NCBI GenBank assembly: GCA_025146925.1
Contig: CP102260.1
Span: 1,503,001-1,567,000 of the forward strand
Direction of reading: 5' to 3'
Length of the DNA: 64,000 nt
DNA from: [Bacteroides] pectinophilus
GTDB lineage: Bacteria; Bacillota; Clostridia; Lachnospirales; Lachnospiraceae
The position numbers and the translations under genes were made by a program. The first letter of the stretch is position 1. Each line of letters opens with the position of its first letter. Positions 17,911-27,400 of the stretch are shown piece by piece. The notes under the pieces were generated by a model. The model searched no databases. It saw only the letters and a list, made by a program, of their open reading frames with translations, and was not told where the DNA came from.

Positions 17911-19845
17911 GTGCCTATTCAGATACTTGACCAGAATACAATCAACAAAATAGCCGCTGGCGAAGTAATAGAGCGTCCGGCATCGGTTGTTAAGGAATTA
18001 GCGGAAAATGCAATTGACGCCATGGCTACTGCCGTCACAATCGAGATAAAGGACGGCGGTATATCATTTATCAGAATAACCGACAACGGCTGCGGAATAG
18101 ATAAAGGTGAGATACCGATGGCATTTTTACGCCACTCAACCAGCAAAATCAAATCCGTTGAGGATCTTATGTGCGTGCGGTCGCTCGGTTTCCGTGGTGA
18201 GGCATTGTCAAGTATAGCTGCTGTTGCACAGATAGAGCTTATAACCAAGACAAAAGAGGCATTTACAGGAGTGCGCTATGTAATAGAAGGCGGTAAAGAG
18301 CAGAACATGGAAGACATCGGTGCGCCTGATGGGACAACTTTTATTGTCCGCAATCTTTTTTACAATACACCTGTACGACGCAAGTTCCTGAAGACAGCCA
18401 CAACCGAAGCCGGGTATGTAAGCGCTCTTGTTGAACACCTTGCATTCTCACATCCTGAGGTCTCATTCCGTTTCATCAATAATGGACAGAACAAATTATA
18501 CACCTCCGGCAACGGCAGCCTTAAGGACATTATATACCATGTAAATGGCCGCGATATTGCCACTAACCTTCTTGAAGTCAGTGCGAAGACGCAGGATATT
18601 CAGATATCAGGCTTTATCGGCAAACCGATGATAAGCCGCGGCAACCGTACTTATGAGAATTATTTCATAAACGGACGTTATATCAAAAGCAATATAATAA
18701 CACGGGCTATTGAAGAAGGTTATAAGGGGTACATAATGCAGCACCAGTATCCGTTCACAGCTCTGCATTTTACAATAGAACAGTCCATAATAGATGTTAA
18801 TGTTCATCCGACCAAGATGGAGCTACGTTTTTCGCAGAATGAATTTGTATATGATTTTGTGCTCAATGCAATCAGGAATACTCTTTCCGGACGCGAGCTT
18901 GTTCCTGAAGTCCGTCTGAGCCGCAGTGAAAATGTACCTGTTAATAAGACACGTCCGGCTGAACCATTTGAAGTTAAGAGAATGGCTGCCGAAGCTGAAA
19001 AAGATAAAAAGAACAGTACTGCCGGATTAACTGCTGCTCTTGCAGCCACCGGACACACCCTGAGGCAGGCATATGTGTCAGATACAATCCGGCCAAAGCA
19101 GCTCAGGGAAGATCCCGCAGAATATAAAACAACTGCTGCAATTGAACCTTCCGCTGCACCGGCAGCCAGGCCGCCGGAAGCTCCGGTTACTGAGACGTTA
19201 CAGAAGTCTGCATCCCCTGCACCCGAACAGTTATCTTTAATCACTCCGGATGATACCGCATCAATTCCAAAGCCTGTTCTTGTAGGGCAGGTATTCGATA
19301 CATACTGGATTATCCAGTTTGAAGATAAGATGTTTATAATGGACCAGCATGCCGCACACGAAAAAATTCTTTACGAACGGACAATGCACAGACTTGAGAG
19401 CGGCAGCATAGATACGCAGATAATTGCTCCTCCTGTTATTCTCAGCCTTAATATGCGCGAAAAGGAAGTAGTTTCACAGAATATTGATATTTTCACGAGG
19501 CTGGGCTTTGAGATTGAAAGCTTCGGAGGCAATGAATATAAGGTTACAGGAATGCCGGCCACTCTGCCTTCACTTGATGACCGTGAGCTTCTTATGGATA
19601 TCATCGATTCATTAATGGAGGAGGGCGGTGCTTCATCAAAGCCTGAGCTTATAACACAGCGTGTTGCTTCAATGTCCTGCAAGGCAGCAGTTAAAGGTAA
19701 CATGAGGATGTCTTTTGCAGAGGCGCAGAACCTTGTAGAGGAATTAATGAACGCCGATAATCCGTATAATTGCCCTCATGGACGTCCTACGCTTATATCT
19801 ATGTCAAAATATGAGCTGGAAAAGAAGTTTAAAAGAATTGTGTAA
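17911..19845 (+). CDS. mutL: DNA mismatch repair protein MutL with endonuclease motif
   Basis: This is a 644-residue GHKL ATPase. Motifs ELAENAIDA, DNGCGI, HSTSKI and GFRGEALSSI form the nucleotide site in the first 100 residues. A ~130-residue linker rich in Ala, Pro and Glu (about 335-450) separates it from the dimerisation domain. That domain carries the metal-dependent endonuclease motif DQHAAHEKILYE and the C-terminal NCPHGRP. The presence of this motif fits a lineage without MutH, where MutL itself nicks DNA. The GTG start follows AGAAAGGAAG. Several overlapping minus-strand frames here arise from the biased linker and are not genes. Confidence 0.95.
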   Translation: MPIQILDQNTINKIAAGEVIERPASVVKELAENAIDAMATAVTIEIKDGGISFIRITDNGCGIDKGEIPMAFLRHSTSKIKSVEDLMCVRSLGFRGEALSSIAAVAQIELITKTKEAFTGVRYVIEGGKEQNMEDIGAPDGTTFIVRNLFYNTPVRRKFLKTATTEAGYVSALVEHLAFSHPEVSFRFINNGQNKLYTSGNGSLKDIIYHVNGRDIATNLLEVSAKTQDIQISGFIGKPMISRGNRTYENYFINGRYIKSNIITRAIEEGYKGYIMQHQYPFTALHFTIEQSIIDVNVHPTKMELRFSQNEFVYDFVLNAIRNTLSGRELVPEVRLSRSENVPVNKTRPAEPFEVKRMAAEAEKDKKNSTAGLTAALAATGHTLRQAYVSDTIRPKQLREDPAEYKTTAAIEPSAAPAARPPEAPVTETLQKSASPAPEQLSLITPDDTASIPKPVLVGQVFDTYWIIQFEDKMFIMDQHAAHEKILYERTMHRLESGSIDTQIIAPPVILSLNMREKEVVSQNIDIFTRLGFEIESFGGNEYKVTGMPATLPSLDDRELLMDIIDSLMEEGGASSKPELITQRVASMSCKAAVKGNMRMSFAEAQNLVEELMNADNPYNCPHGRPTLISMSKYELEKKFKRIV

Positions 19846-19866
19846 CTTGTAAATAATGTATTTTTC

Positions 19867-19917
19867 GTAATACACTCCACTTATATACTTGTAATATAGT
19901 TGTGTGGGGTGTATTAC
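19867..19917 (+). repeat. 14-bp inverted repeat between mutL and the sortase gene
   Basis: GTAATACACTCCAC (19867-19880) is matched by its inverted copy at 19904-19917 with one substitution, around a 23-base AT-rich loop. It is not followed by a T tract, so it is a poor intrinsic terminator. It could be a weak terminator for mutL or a binding site for a regulator of the sortase gene. Confidence 0.45.
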
Positions 19918-19968
19918 TTATATGGCTTTAAATTATATTGATATTCAAATTGATATGAGGGAGTACAT

Positions 19969-20769
19969 ATGGGAAAAATTACTAAATCTACAAAAAGAGC
20001 CCCGCTTATTGCAGGTGTAGCCCTGTGTGTGGCCGGTCTGATATGCTGTATTATTTTTCTGGTGACATCATTCAAAAAAGCAGATCTGTCCAATGATATG
20101 ACAAATCTTCAGAATTCCGCATCTGTAGCTGCATCTGAACCACAGTCTGTGCCTTCGATATTTCCAACAGCCAATGTTGATATTCCCCAAAAAAATCTTA
20201 ACTTTAACGAACTTCAGAAAACCAATCCTGATATATATGCATGGATTTATATTCCCGGAACGTCAGTAGATTATCCGGTACTTCAACATCCTACAGATGA
20301 TACTTTCTATCTAGAGCACAATATTGACGGCAGTGCAGGACTTCCGGGCTGCATCTATTCTGAACTTCTTAATGGTAAATCATTTGATGACAGGAACACG
20401 GTTCTTTACGGACATAATATGCGCAACGGAAGTATGTTTGCAACATTGCACAGATATGCAGATAAAGATTTTTTTGACACAAACAGATATATTTATATAT
20501 ACACTGAAAAAGGTACTTATGTTTACGAGATATTCGCTGCATATACCTACAGCGACATACATCTCTTAAAAGGTCTGGATATTACATCTGACGAAAAATT
20601 CGCAGACTATCTTGAGTCTGTTCTTGCAATCAGAGGTATGGGTAACAATATTGATAATTCACTCAATATAGATTCATCTGACAGGATAGTCACACTGTCA
20701 ACGTGCACCAGCAATGATACCAGACGTTTTCTTGTACAGGGGGTATTGCTTAATGGAAGAGAAAGATAA
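19969..20769 (+). CDS. Class B sortase
   Basis: Sortases are membrane transpeptidases that cleave a sorting signal and attach the protein to peptidoglycan or a pilus. The 266-residue protein has a basic N-terminus, one signal-anchor helix (about 15-35), and a Ser/Pro-rich stalk. Its class B catalytic core includes IYIPGTSVDYPVLQ, the catalytic histidine in VLYGHNMRNGSMF (about 147), the cysteine in TLSTCTSND (about 245) and an arginine shortly after (TRRF). The start follows GAGGGAG. The next reading frame, overlapping its end by 17 bases, leads to an SPKTG-type sorting signal, the likely substrate. Confidence 0.88.
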   Translation: MGKITKSTKRAPLIAGVALCVAGLICCIIFLVTSFKKADLSNDMTNLQNSASVAASEPQSVPSIFPTANVDIPQKNLNFNELQKTNPDIYAWIYIPGTSVDYPVLQHPTDDTFYLEHNIDGSAGLPGCIYSELLNGKSFDDRNTVLYGHNMRNGSMFATLHRYADKDFFDTNRYIYIYTEKGTYVYEIFAAYTYSDIHLLKGLDITSDEKFADYLESVLAIRGMGNNIDNSLNIDSSDRIVTLSTCTSNDTRRFLVQGVLLNGRER

Positions 20770-21105
20770 CAATACAAATGAATTAGAAGAGCTAATATTA
20801 GAAGAAATTGACATTAATGAAGATCCTGATGAGTCTGATGATTCCCAGAATCTTACTGATAAAAACTCTGCAGCGACAAGGAAAATTCTAATAATGATGA
20901 TGACGATGATGATACACCTGTAACAATAGCTTCTAATACTACAACTCCTGTTGTAACACCTGCCACAACAACACCTGCTGTTGTGGCACCTTCAACAGCA
21001 ACATCACCAAAGACTGGTGACGCATTTCCTTATGTTCTTGCACTTGCAGCAATGTGTTTCGCAGGTGCGGCATTATGCATCAGAAAGTCATCAATGACAA
21101 AGTAA
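20753..21105 (+). pseudogene. Putative sortase substrate with SPKTG sorting signal, split by a frameshift
   Basis: A frame starting at ATG 20753 (behind GGGGG) encodes a very acidic stretch, MEEKDNNTNELEEL and so on, and stops at 20923. The frame shifted by -1 is open from 20863 to the stop at 21103-21105. It encodes a further Asp run, a Thr/Pro/Val-rich stalk, the sorting motif SPKTGD (21004-21021), a ~17-residue hydrophobic segment and a basic tail (IRKSSMTK). This is a textbook cell-wall sorting signal. The acidic character continues across the junction, so both halves look like one protein of about 117 residues. The junction lies near TAAAAAC at 20860-20866. The second half has no start codon before its stalk. 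No signal peptide is visible in the first half. Possible readings are a sequencing error in the A run, a decayed gene, or -1 recoding. Confidence 0.6.
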
Positions 21106-21138
21106 TTTATATACGATAGTTATAGCCGATTTCATTAT

Positions 21139-21176
21139 AAATCACCCACCCGGATTAATGAGTGGGTGATTTTTCA
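21139..21176 (+). terminator. Rho-independent terminator after the sortase unit
   Basis: An 11-bp perfect stem (21139-21149 with 21162-21172, arm AAATCACCCAC) is followed by a short T run. It separates the sortase pair from the pectate lyases. Confidence 0.85.
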
Positions 21177-21246
21177 TATTTCCAATATATTATCAATTAT
21201 GTAACAATTTTTTGTAAAAATTTGTTCACAAAAAATTTAAATTCTA

Positions 21247-21275
21247 TTGAAATAAATATGCATTAATGATATGCT
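21247..21275 (+). promoter_or_regulatory. Weak candidate promoter for the pectate lyase operon
   Basis: TTGAAA (21247-21252) and TATGCT (21270-21275) are 17 bases apart in the AT-rich 236-base gap before the first lyase. The -10 match is poor. No operator is recognisable in the gap. Confidence 0.25.
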
Positions 21276-21341
21276 TGATGTAAATTGGGAATGATTATTG
21301 TGCAATTAGCACAATGACATCCACGGAAGGAGAGAACAAAT

Positions 21342-24300
21342 ATGAGGAAGATGCTCAAAAGAGGTGTTGGAATTGTATTGGCAGCAGCATTAGCAATTGC
21401 TCCATTGCCAACATTCAGAGCAGCACAGGCATTTGCCGCAGAAGGGATTTCATTTACTGAAGTTGGCGGCTATGCAGAGGGTGCTTATGCAGAATTTACT
21501 ACAGGACTTTCTGCAAAGGGTTACAATGCATATGTTAAAAAGTCATCACAGGCTGATTCAGCATATGTGAAGCTTGATAATGAGCTTATACGTGTTTATC
21601 CGGATTATATCCGTGTAGATGCTGTAGGTCTTGAAGCAGGCGATTACGTTATTAAGATTGTTCCTGTGTATGGCGGAACAGAGAAGCCATCTGAAGCTGC
21701 AGCCACTGCAGCGCTCAGCGTGTACAGCCATGACAGAACCGGCTTTGCATGGGTTGATGGTACGGCATCAGGTGCATATAATGAAGACGGAACTCTTAAG
21801 AGTAATGCCGTTGTAGTATATGTGACAGAGGAGACAAAGGATACGGTATCTGCAACAGTCAGCGGAACAGTATGCTCAGGTGTACAGAATATTCTTACAG
21901 CATATAAGAAGGCAAAGACTAATGCAGCACCTCTTGATATCCGTATAATCGGCAATATTACAGATCCGGCTGTACTTGACAAGGGTGATCTTCTTGTAGA
22001 TGGTGTACTTGCAGGTCTTACTATTGAAGGTATCGGTGAAGATGCAACAGCTAATGGCTGGGGTATCAGAATTAAGGGTTCGTCTAATGTTGAGGTCCGC
22101 AATCTTGGAATTATGAACGTCAACAGTGGTGAGGGCGACAATATAGGACTTCAGCAGAATAATAATCATGTATGGGTTCATAACTGTGATTTCTTTTACG
22201 GACATGCAGGAAGTGATGCGGATCAGGTTAAAGGGGATGGTGCACTTGATACAAAGACATCTACCTTTATAACACATTCATATAATCATTTTTATGATAA
22301 CGGTAAATGTAATCTTCAGGGAATGAAGTCTGAGAAGGAGACTAATTATATTACATATCATCATAATTGGTATGACCATTCAGATTCACGTCATCCTCGT
22401 ATCAGAACCTGTTCAGTACATAGTTACAACAATTACTTTGATGGCAACGCCAAGTATGGTGTAGGTGTAACAATGGGTGCATCTGCATTTGTTGAGAATA
22501 ATTACTTTAGGAATTGTAAATATCCGGTGCTCAGCTCAGGTCAGGGTTCTGATAAGGTTACAGGCGGAACTTTCTCAGGTGAGACCGGCGGTATAGTTAA
22601 GACATTTAATAACTACATTGAAGGTGCTAAGGCATTTGTAACATATCAGGATAATAATACTGAATTTGATGCATATGCGGTATCATCAGCTGACGAGCAG
22701 GTTCCATCATCGGTTAAGACACTCAGTGGCGGAACAGCGTATAACAACTTTGATACTTCATCAATTATGTATTCATACACAGCACAGTCACCTGAAGATG
22801 CTAAGGCAGCAGTAGTTGCAAGAGCGGGACGTGTTAACGGCGGTGACTTTAAGTATGATTTTTCCGGTAAGACATATCAGCAGAAGGATGGCAACGGAGT
22901 TATGCAGACTGTAACTGCAGACGAGTACTATCATGTTGATGATGAGCTTAAGGCTCTTGTAGTTAATTATAAGACATCACTTGTGGCTGTAGGCGGTAAC
23001 CCACTTGGTGGTGGCGGAAGCACAACTCCTGTTAAACCGACAAAGCCTTCAGAGTCAGAGACCAAGTCTACTGAAGCTGGGACTGAAGTATCAGGTTCTA
23101 CAGGTTCAACAGACACAACAAAGCCTTCAACAAATCCTGGAACAACAACAGGAAGTTATGTACATAACTTTACTGCATCAGGTACAACAAGTTCAGTATA
23201 TACAATAACAGGCAGCCTGGCTAATAAGGGCACCGTTAATTATGCAGGACTTACACTTTCTAAGTGCCTTAAGATGGAGTCTTCTACAAGTATTAAGTTC
23301 GCAACTCCATCATCAGGTAAGCTTATTCTTGTATTCGGTGGTTCAACAGCCGCTTCAGGAAAGGCAGTTAAGGTTAACGGAACTAAGTATACATGCGGTT
23401 CAGACGGAATTGCTACAATAGATATCAGCGGTTCTAAGGATATTACAATTACAAAGGGCGATTCAATAAATCTGTTCTATATTAATTATGTAACAGAGGG
23501 CTCTTCTGAGAATCCAAGCAATCCTGCTACCGAGCCTTCAACTGAAGCTCCTACTCAGAAACCTACACAGGCTCCTACCAAGCCGGCTGACAAGAAGAAT
23601 GGTCTTCTTAAGAGTGACGATGGCAGCTGGTATTATTATGTTGATGATGCCATAGACACTTCAAAGACCGGTCTTGTTCAGAATAATGATGCATGGTGGT
23701 ATGTCGAAGGCGGCAAGCTGCAGAGTGATTACAGGGGATTCGTTGAGAACAGTGCCGGTAAGTGGTATGTGGTAAATGGTAAGATTAATACTGATTTCAC
23801 AGGTCTTGGCAAGGATGGTGATGACTGGGTATGCGTAAGGGCAGGCAAGGCTGACAGCTCATACACAGGTCTCGTTAAGAACAGTGATTACTTCTGGTAT
23901 GTAAAGGACGGTAAGCTTGATACTTCTTATCTTGGTACAGTAACCAATGACGGAGGTACATGGTTTATTATCAACGGCAAGCTTGATACATCCGTAACAG
24001 GAATCAAGAGTGACAAGACTGATTTCTGGTATGTAAAGGGCGGCAAGGTTGATACAGCATTTGAAGGCGTTATTGAACAGGGCGGAAGCTGGTGGTATGT
24101 AAAGGATGGCAAGGTTGCCAAGGACTATAAAGGCCTCTTCACTAATGATGCCGGTACATGGTATGTTGCAGCCGGTAAGATTGACACTGATTTCACAGGT
24201 CTCGGCAAGGATGGTGATAACTGGGTATGTGTAAGAGCCGGTAAGGTTGACAGGACATATACAGGCCTTGTACAGAGTAGTGGAATCTGGTGGTATGTAA

Positions 24301-24455
24301 GTGATGGCGTACTTGATACAAGCTACACAGGCATCCAGACTAATGATGGTGGTTCATGGCTTGTAGTCAAAGGTAAGCTTAACACAGACTACACTGGAGA
24401 ATACACTGTTGATTCTACAACTTACAATATTGTTAATGGTAAGGTAACAGATTAA
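21342..24455 (+). CDS. Secreted multi-modular pectate lyase (PL1) with 13 surface-binding repeats
   Basis: This 1037-residue enzyme cleaves homogalacturonan by beta-elimination outside the cell. It has a Sec signal peptide (basic MRKMLKRG, hydrophobic core, cleavage near AQAFAA). A short beta domain precedes the PL1 right-handed beta-helix (about 60-540), recognised by NNHVWVHNCDFFYGH, KGDGALDTKTSTFITHSYN (Ca2+ ligands) and TYHHNWYDHSDSRHPRIR, which holds the catalytic arginine. A Thr/Ser/Pro linker leads to a ~110-residue beta module (about 605-720; LKMESSTSIKF, KLILVFGGSTAASGK, SINLFYIN) resembling CBM77-type pectin-binding domains. A second Pro-rich linker precedes thirteen ~22-residue repeats of the form GLV..WWYV.GGKLDTSYT. 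The start follows GGAAGGAGAG. Twenty-five bases separate it from the next lyase. Confidence 0.9.
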   Translation: MRKMLKRGVGIVLAAALAIAPLPTFRAAQAFAAEGISFTEVGGYAEGAYAEFTTGLSAKGYNAYVKKSSQADSAYVKLDNELIRVYPDYIRVDAVGLEAGDYVIKIVPVYGGTEKPSEAAATAALSVYSHDRTGFAWVDGTASGAYNEDGTLKSNAVVVYVTEETKDTVSATVSGTVCSGVQNILTAYKKAKTNAAPLDIRIIGNITDPAVLDKGDLLVDGVLAGLTIEGIGEDATANGWGIRIKGSSNVEVRNLGIMNVNSGEGDNIGLQQNNNHVWVHNCDFFYGHAGSDADQVKGDGALDTKTSTFITHSYNHFYDNGKCNLQGMKSEKETNYITYHHNWYDHSDSRHPRIRTCSVHSYNNYFDGNAKYGVGVTMGASAFVENNYFRNCKYPVLSSGQGSDKVTGGTFSGETGGIVKTFNNYIEGAKAFVTYQDNNTEFDAYAVSSADEQVPSSVKTLSGGTAYNNFDTSSIMYSYTAQSPEDAKAAVVARAGRVNGGDFKYDFSGKTYQQKDGNGVMQTVTADEYYHVDDELKALVVNYKTSLVAVGGNPLGGGGSTTPVKPTKPSESETKSTEAGTEVSGSTGSTDTTKPSTNPGTTTGSYVHNFTASGTTSSVYTITGSLANKGTVNYAGLTLSKCLKMESSTSIKFATPSSGKLILVFGGSTAASGKAVKVNGTKYTCGSDGIATIDISGSKDITITKGDSINLFYINYVTEGSSENPSNPATEPSTEAPTQKPTQAPTKPADKKNGLLKSDDGSWYYYVDDAIDTSKTGLVQNNDAWWYVEGGKLQSDYRGFVENSAGKWYVVNGKINTDFTGLGKDGDDWVCVRAGKADSSYTGLVKNSDYFWYVKDGKLDTSYLGTVTNDGGTWFIINGKLDTSVTGIKSDKTDFWYVKGGKVDTAFEGVIEQGGSWWYVKDGKVAKDYKGLFTNDAGTWYVAAGKIDTDFTGLGKDGDNWVCVRAGKVDRTYTGLVQSSGIWWYVSDGVLDTSYTGIQTNDGGSWLVVKGKLNTDYTGEYTVDSTTYNIVNGKVTD
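23589..24455 (+). repeat. First copy of an 867-bp near-identical repeat-array segment
   Basis: The segment encodes the 13-repeat C-terminal array of the first pectate lyase. It matches 27187-28053 base for base in register. Between 23752 and 24133 I find no difference from the second copy, and the two arrays differ at only about five of 288 residues. The catalytic domains upstream are far more divergent. Confidence 0.9.
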
Positions 24456-24480
24456 TAAAAATAAAGGAGAGGGTAAAATT

Positions 24481-27400
24481 ATGAGAGCTAAGAAGTTCTT
24501 CGCTGCATTCCTTGCTACAGCACTTACTGTGTCAGGGTTTGCAGTAGGCTCTCCGGTTACTGCTAAGGCAGCATCGGCAGAGTTCACAAGTGTGGGTGGA
24601 TTCAGTGAGACAATCTATGCACAGATATCTGGCGTTAAAGACGCTGATGTTACGGGTGTTTCCTACAGCGGAACAGCTTCCGGAGAACTTACGGGACAGG
24701 ATCTTGAGTATCTTGTAAGAGACAAGAATGGAGGAGTGCGTGTCGACATTCCGGGAGTAAAACCCGGTACATATACACTCACAGTTACAACAAAGAGCGG
24801 GACTATCACAAAGAGCGGCATCAGTGTTGATGCACAGGACCGTTCAGGATATGCACATTTTAATTACACTGCAGGTGTAGGTGCATACAATGATGATGGT
24901 ACACTTAAGGACAACGCCATTGTTCTTTATGTGACAGATGACAATAAGAACAGCGTTGAATTAACTTACGGCGGAACTACTGTTAAGGGTATCGGTAACA
25001 TCCTTAACTCAGTAGGTAAGGAATGCGGTGAGGCAGGCCACGAAGGCCAGTGCAAGAAGACATCAGGCAACAAGACAATTTATGCAAAGGCCAACACAAA
25101 CCAGGGTATCATCCAGAAGCTTGCGGAGAATAATGTACCGCTTGTTGTGCGTTTTATCGGAACGGTAAGCGACAGCGGTCTTTACAAGAGAGGTACTTTC
25201 AATGCCAGCACAGGTCTCATTGACGGACTTACAGCATATGACGGGGACGACTTCGGCGGTTCTGTAGGTGATAACGGACATATGGCACGTATCAAGTCAG
25301 GCAGGGATATCACTCTTGAGGGTATCGGAACTGACGCAACAATTGACGGATGGGGCTTCCATTTTATGGCGGAGAGTGCACAGCCTGACCTTGGCAAGAG
25401 CTTTGAGGTCCGCAATCTCAAGTTCATCAACACACCTGAGGATGCCATCGGCATGGAGGGTGTTCAGGCATCAGCCAATGTCAATTCAGATCTTTCAGCC
25501 AGCGTAGAGCACTGCTGGATACATAACAACGAGTACTACTGTCCGAGCATATCCAACCCGGCAGAATCGGATAAGTCAGAAGGCGATGGCTCAGTTGACT
25601 TCAAGAGAGGCCAGTACTTTACATGCAGCTATAACTACTTTGAGGGCTGCCACAAGACAAACCTTGTAGGTTCATCAGATTCCAGCCTCCAGTATAACCT
25701 TACATACCACCATAATTACTGGAAGTTATGTAAGGCAAGGGGACCTCTTACGCGTAATGCCAATGTCCATATGTATAACAACATATATGAAGGACAGACA
25801 GACTATGCAATGAATGTAAGAGCCAATGCGTACATTTTCTCAGAGTATAACCTGTTCTATATGTGCAAGAATCCACAGAGAGTAGATTCGGGTGCAATCA
25901 AGAGCTACAATGACTCATTCTCAAGCTGCATCAATGATATGGGCGGAACAGTAGTAGAGAATAAGACAGACCCGGTTGCCAACAGCTGTAAGTTCGCGGC
26001 AAAGGGAATTGACTACAGCAGGTTTGATACTGATTCATCACTTTCATATATCCCGACAGGCGATTATGAATTACAGACAAGCATTACAGAGGCACACAAG
26101 GCTATCGCATCCAGAACGGGCGTGCTCAAGGAGAACCCTGTAGCTGCCGGGGATGTGTCAATGTCTTCAATATCATATGTACCGAGTGGTGTTACGCCTG
26201 TTAATGTAACTGAACTGCCTTCAACACTGACACCCGGCAAGCTTAATAAGACAGTATATGCATTCACTGTCGGCGGTACGGTAGATGTGACAGTTAAGTA
26301 TGCAGATGATACACTTGCAGGAACAGGTGCGTTGGTTAATGAAGCAGGAGAATGCTTCCTCGTTGCAAGCGGCACGGCAAGGAATCTTCCTGCCGGAACA
26401 TACATTATCCAGCCATACAACTTCCAGCCGGGTGATGGCAAGACGATGCAGTCAGGAACATTCAAGCAGGTAACGATTGATTCACTTGAGATTACATCAA
26501 GTGATCCTAATGCTCATTACCACAAGTATGAGCTTGTTGAGACAATAGCTGCTACATGTACTTCTGAAGGAAGTAAGATTTACAGGTGTTCATGTGGAGA
26601 TACCAAGACAGAGCCGGTTGCCAAGCTTGATCACACATATGGCGCATGGACAGTTACAAAGGAAGCAACAGAGACAGAGACAGGACTTAAGGTCCGCAAG
26701 TGTACTGTATGCGGATGTGAGGATTTCCAAAAGATTCCGGCTAAGGGAACATCAGGCGGCGGTTCTTCAGAACCGGCAGAGGCAGGTGCATATGCACACA
26801 ACTTCACAACAAGCGGAACATCAAGTTCTGTATACACAATAACAGGCTCAACCACGACAAGCAAGGGAAGTGTGACATACGCAGGACTTACCCTTACGAC
26901 AGCCCTGAAGATGGAGTCCAAGACAGGCATTACATTCACAGCTCCTTCAGATGGTAAGCTTGTCCTTGTATTCGGCGGTTCAACTGCTGCATCAGGCAAG
27001 ACAGTCAAGGTTAACGGAGATAGGTATACATGTGGTTCAGATGGAATTGCTACAGTTGAAGTTAAGGCCGGAGAGGTTACTATAACAAAGGGCGATTCAA
27101 TTAATCTGTTCTATATGAACTTTGAGGCTGACGGTTCATCGACAACGGATCCTACCGAACCTGCTAATCCGGATATACCAAGTGCTGACAAGAAGAATGG
27201 ACTTCTTAAGAGTGACGATGGCAGCTGGTATTACTATGTTGATGATGCCATAGACACTTCAAAAACCGGTCTTGTTCAGAATAATGATGCATGGTGGTAT
27301 GTCGAAAGCGGCAAGCTTCAGAGTGATTATAAGGGATTCGTCGAAAACGGTGCCGGTAAGTGGTATGTGGTAAATGGTAAGATTAATACTGATTTCACAG

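Noticed and set aside
18804-19244. 146-residue minus-strand open frame
   Set aside because: It lies opposite the Ala/Pro-rich linker of MutL. Biased composition removes stops on the other strand, and there is no ribosome site or known motif.
21644-22277. Two minus-strand open frames of 133-165 residues inside the first pectate lyase
   Set aside because: They are fully antisense to a PL1 catalytic domain with clear motifs and have no ribosome site.
23589-24455. Regular ~66-bp periodicity suggesting a CRISPR or satellite array
   Set aside because: The period is that of the 22-residue protein repeat. The units are diverged and coding, with no constant spacer-repeat alternation.
26064-27008. 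Minus-strand open frames in the second pectate lyase
   Set aside because: They are antisense shadows of Thr/Ser/Gly-rich regions; composition explains them.
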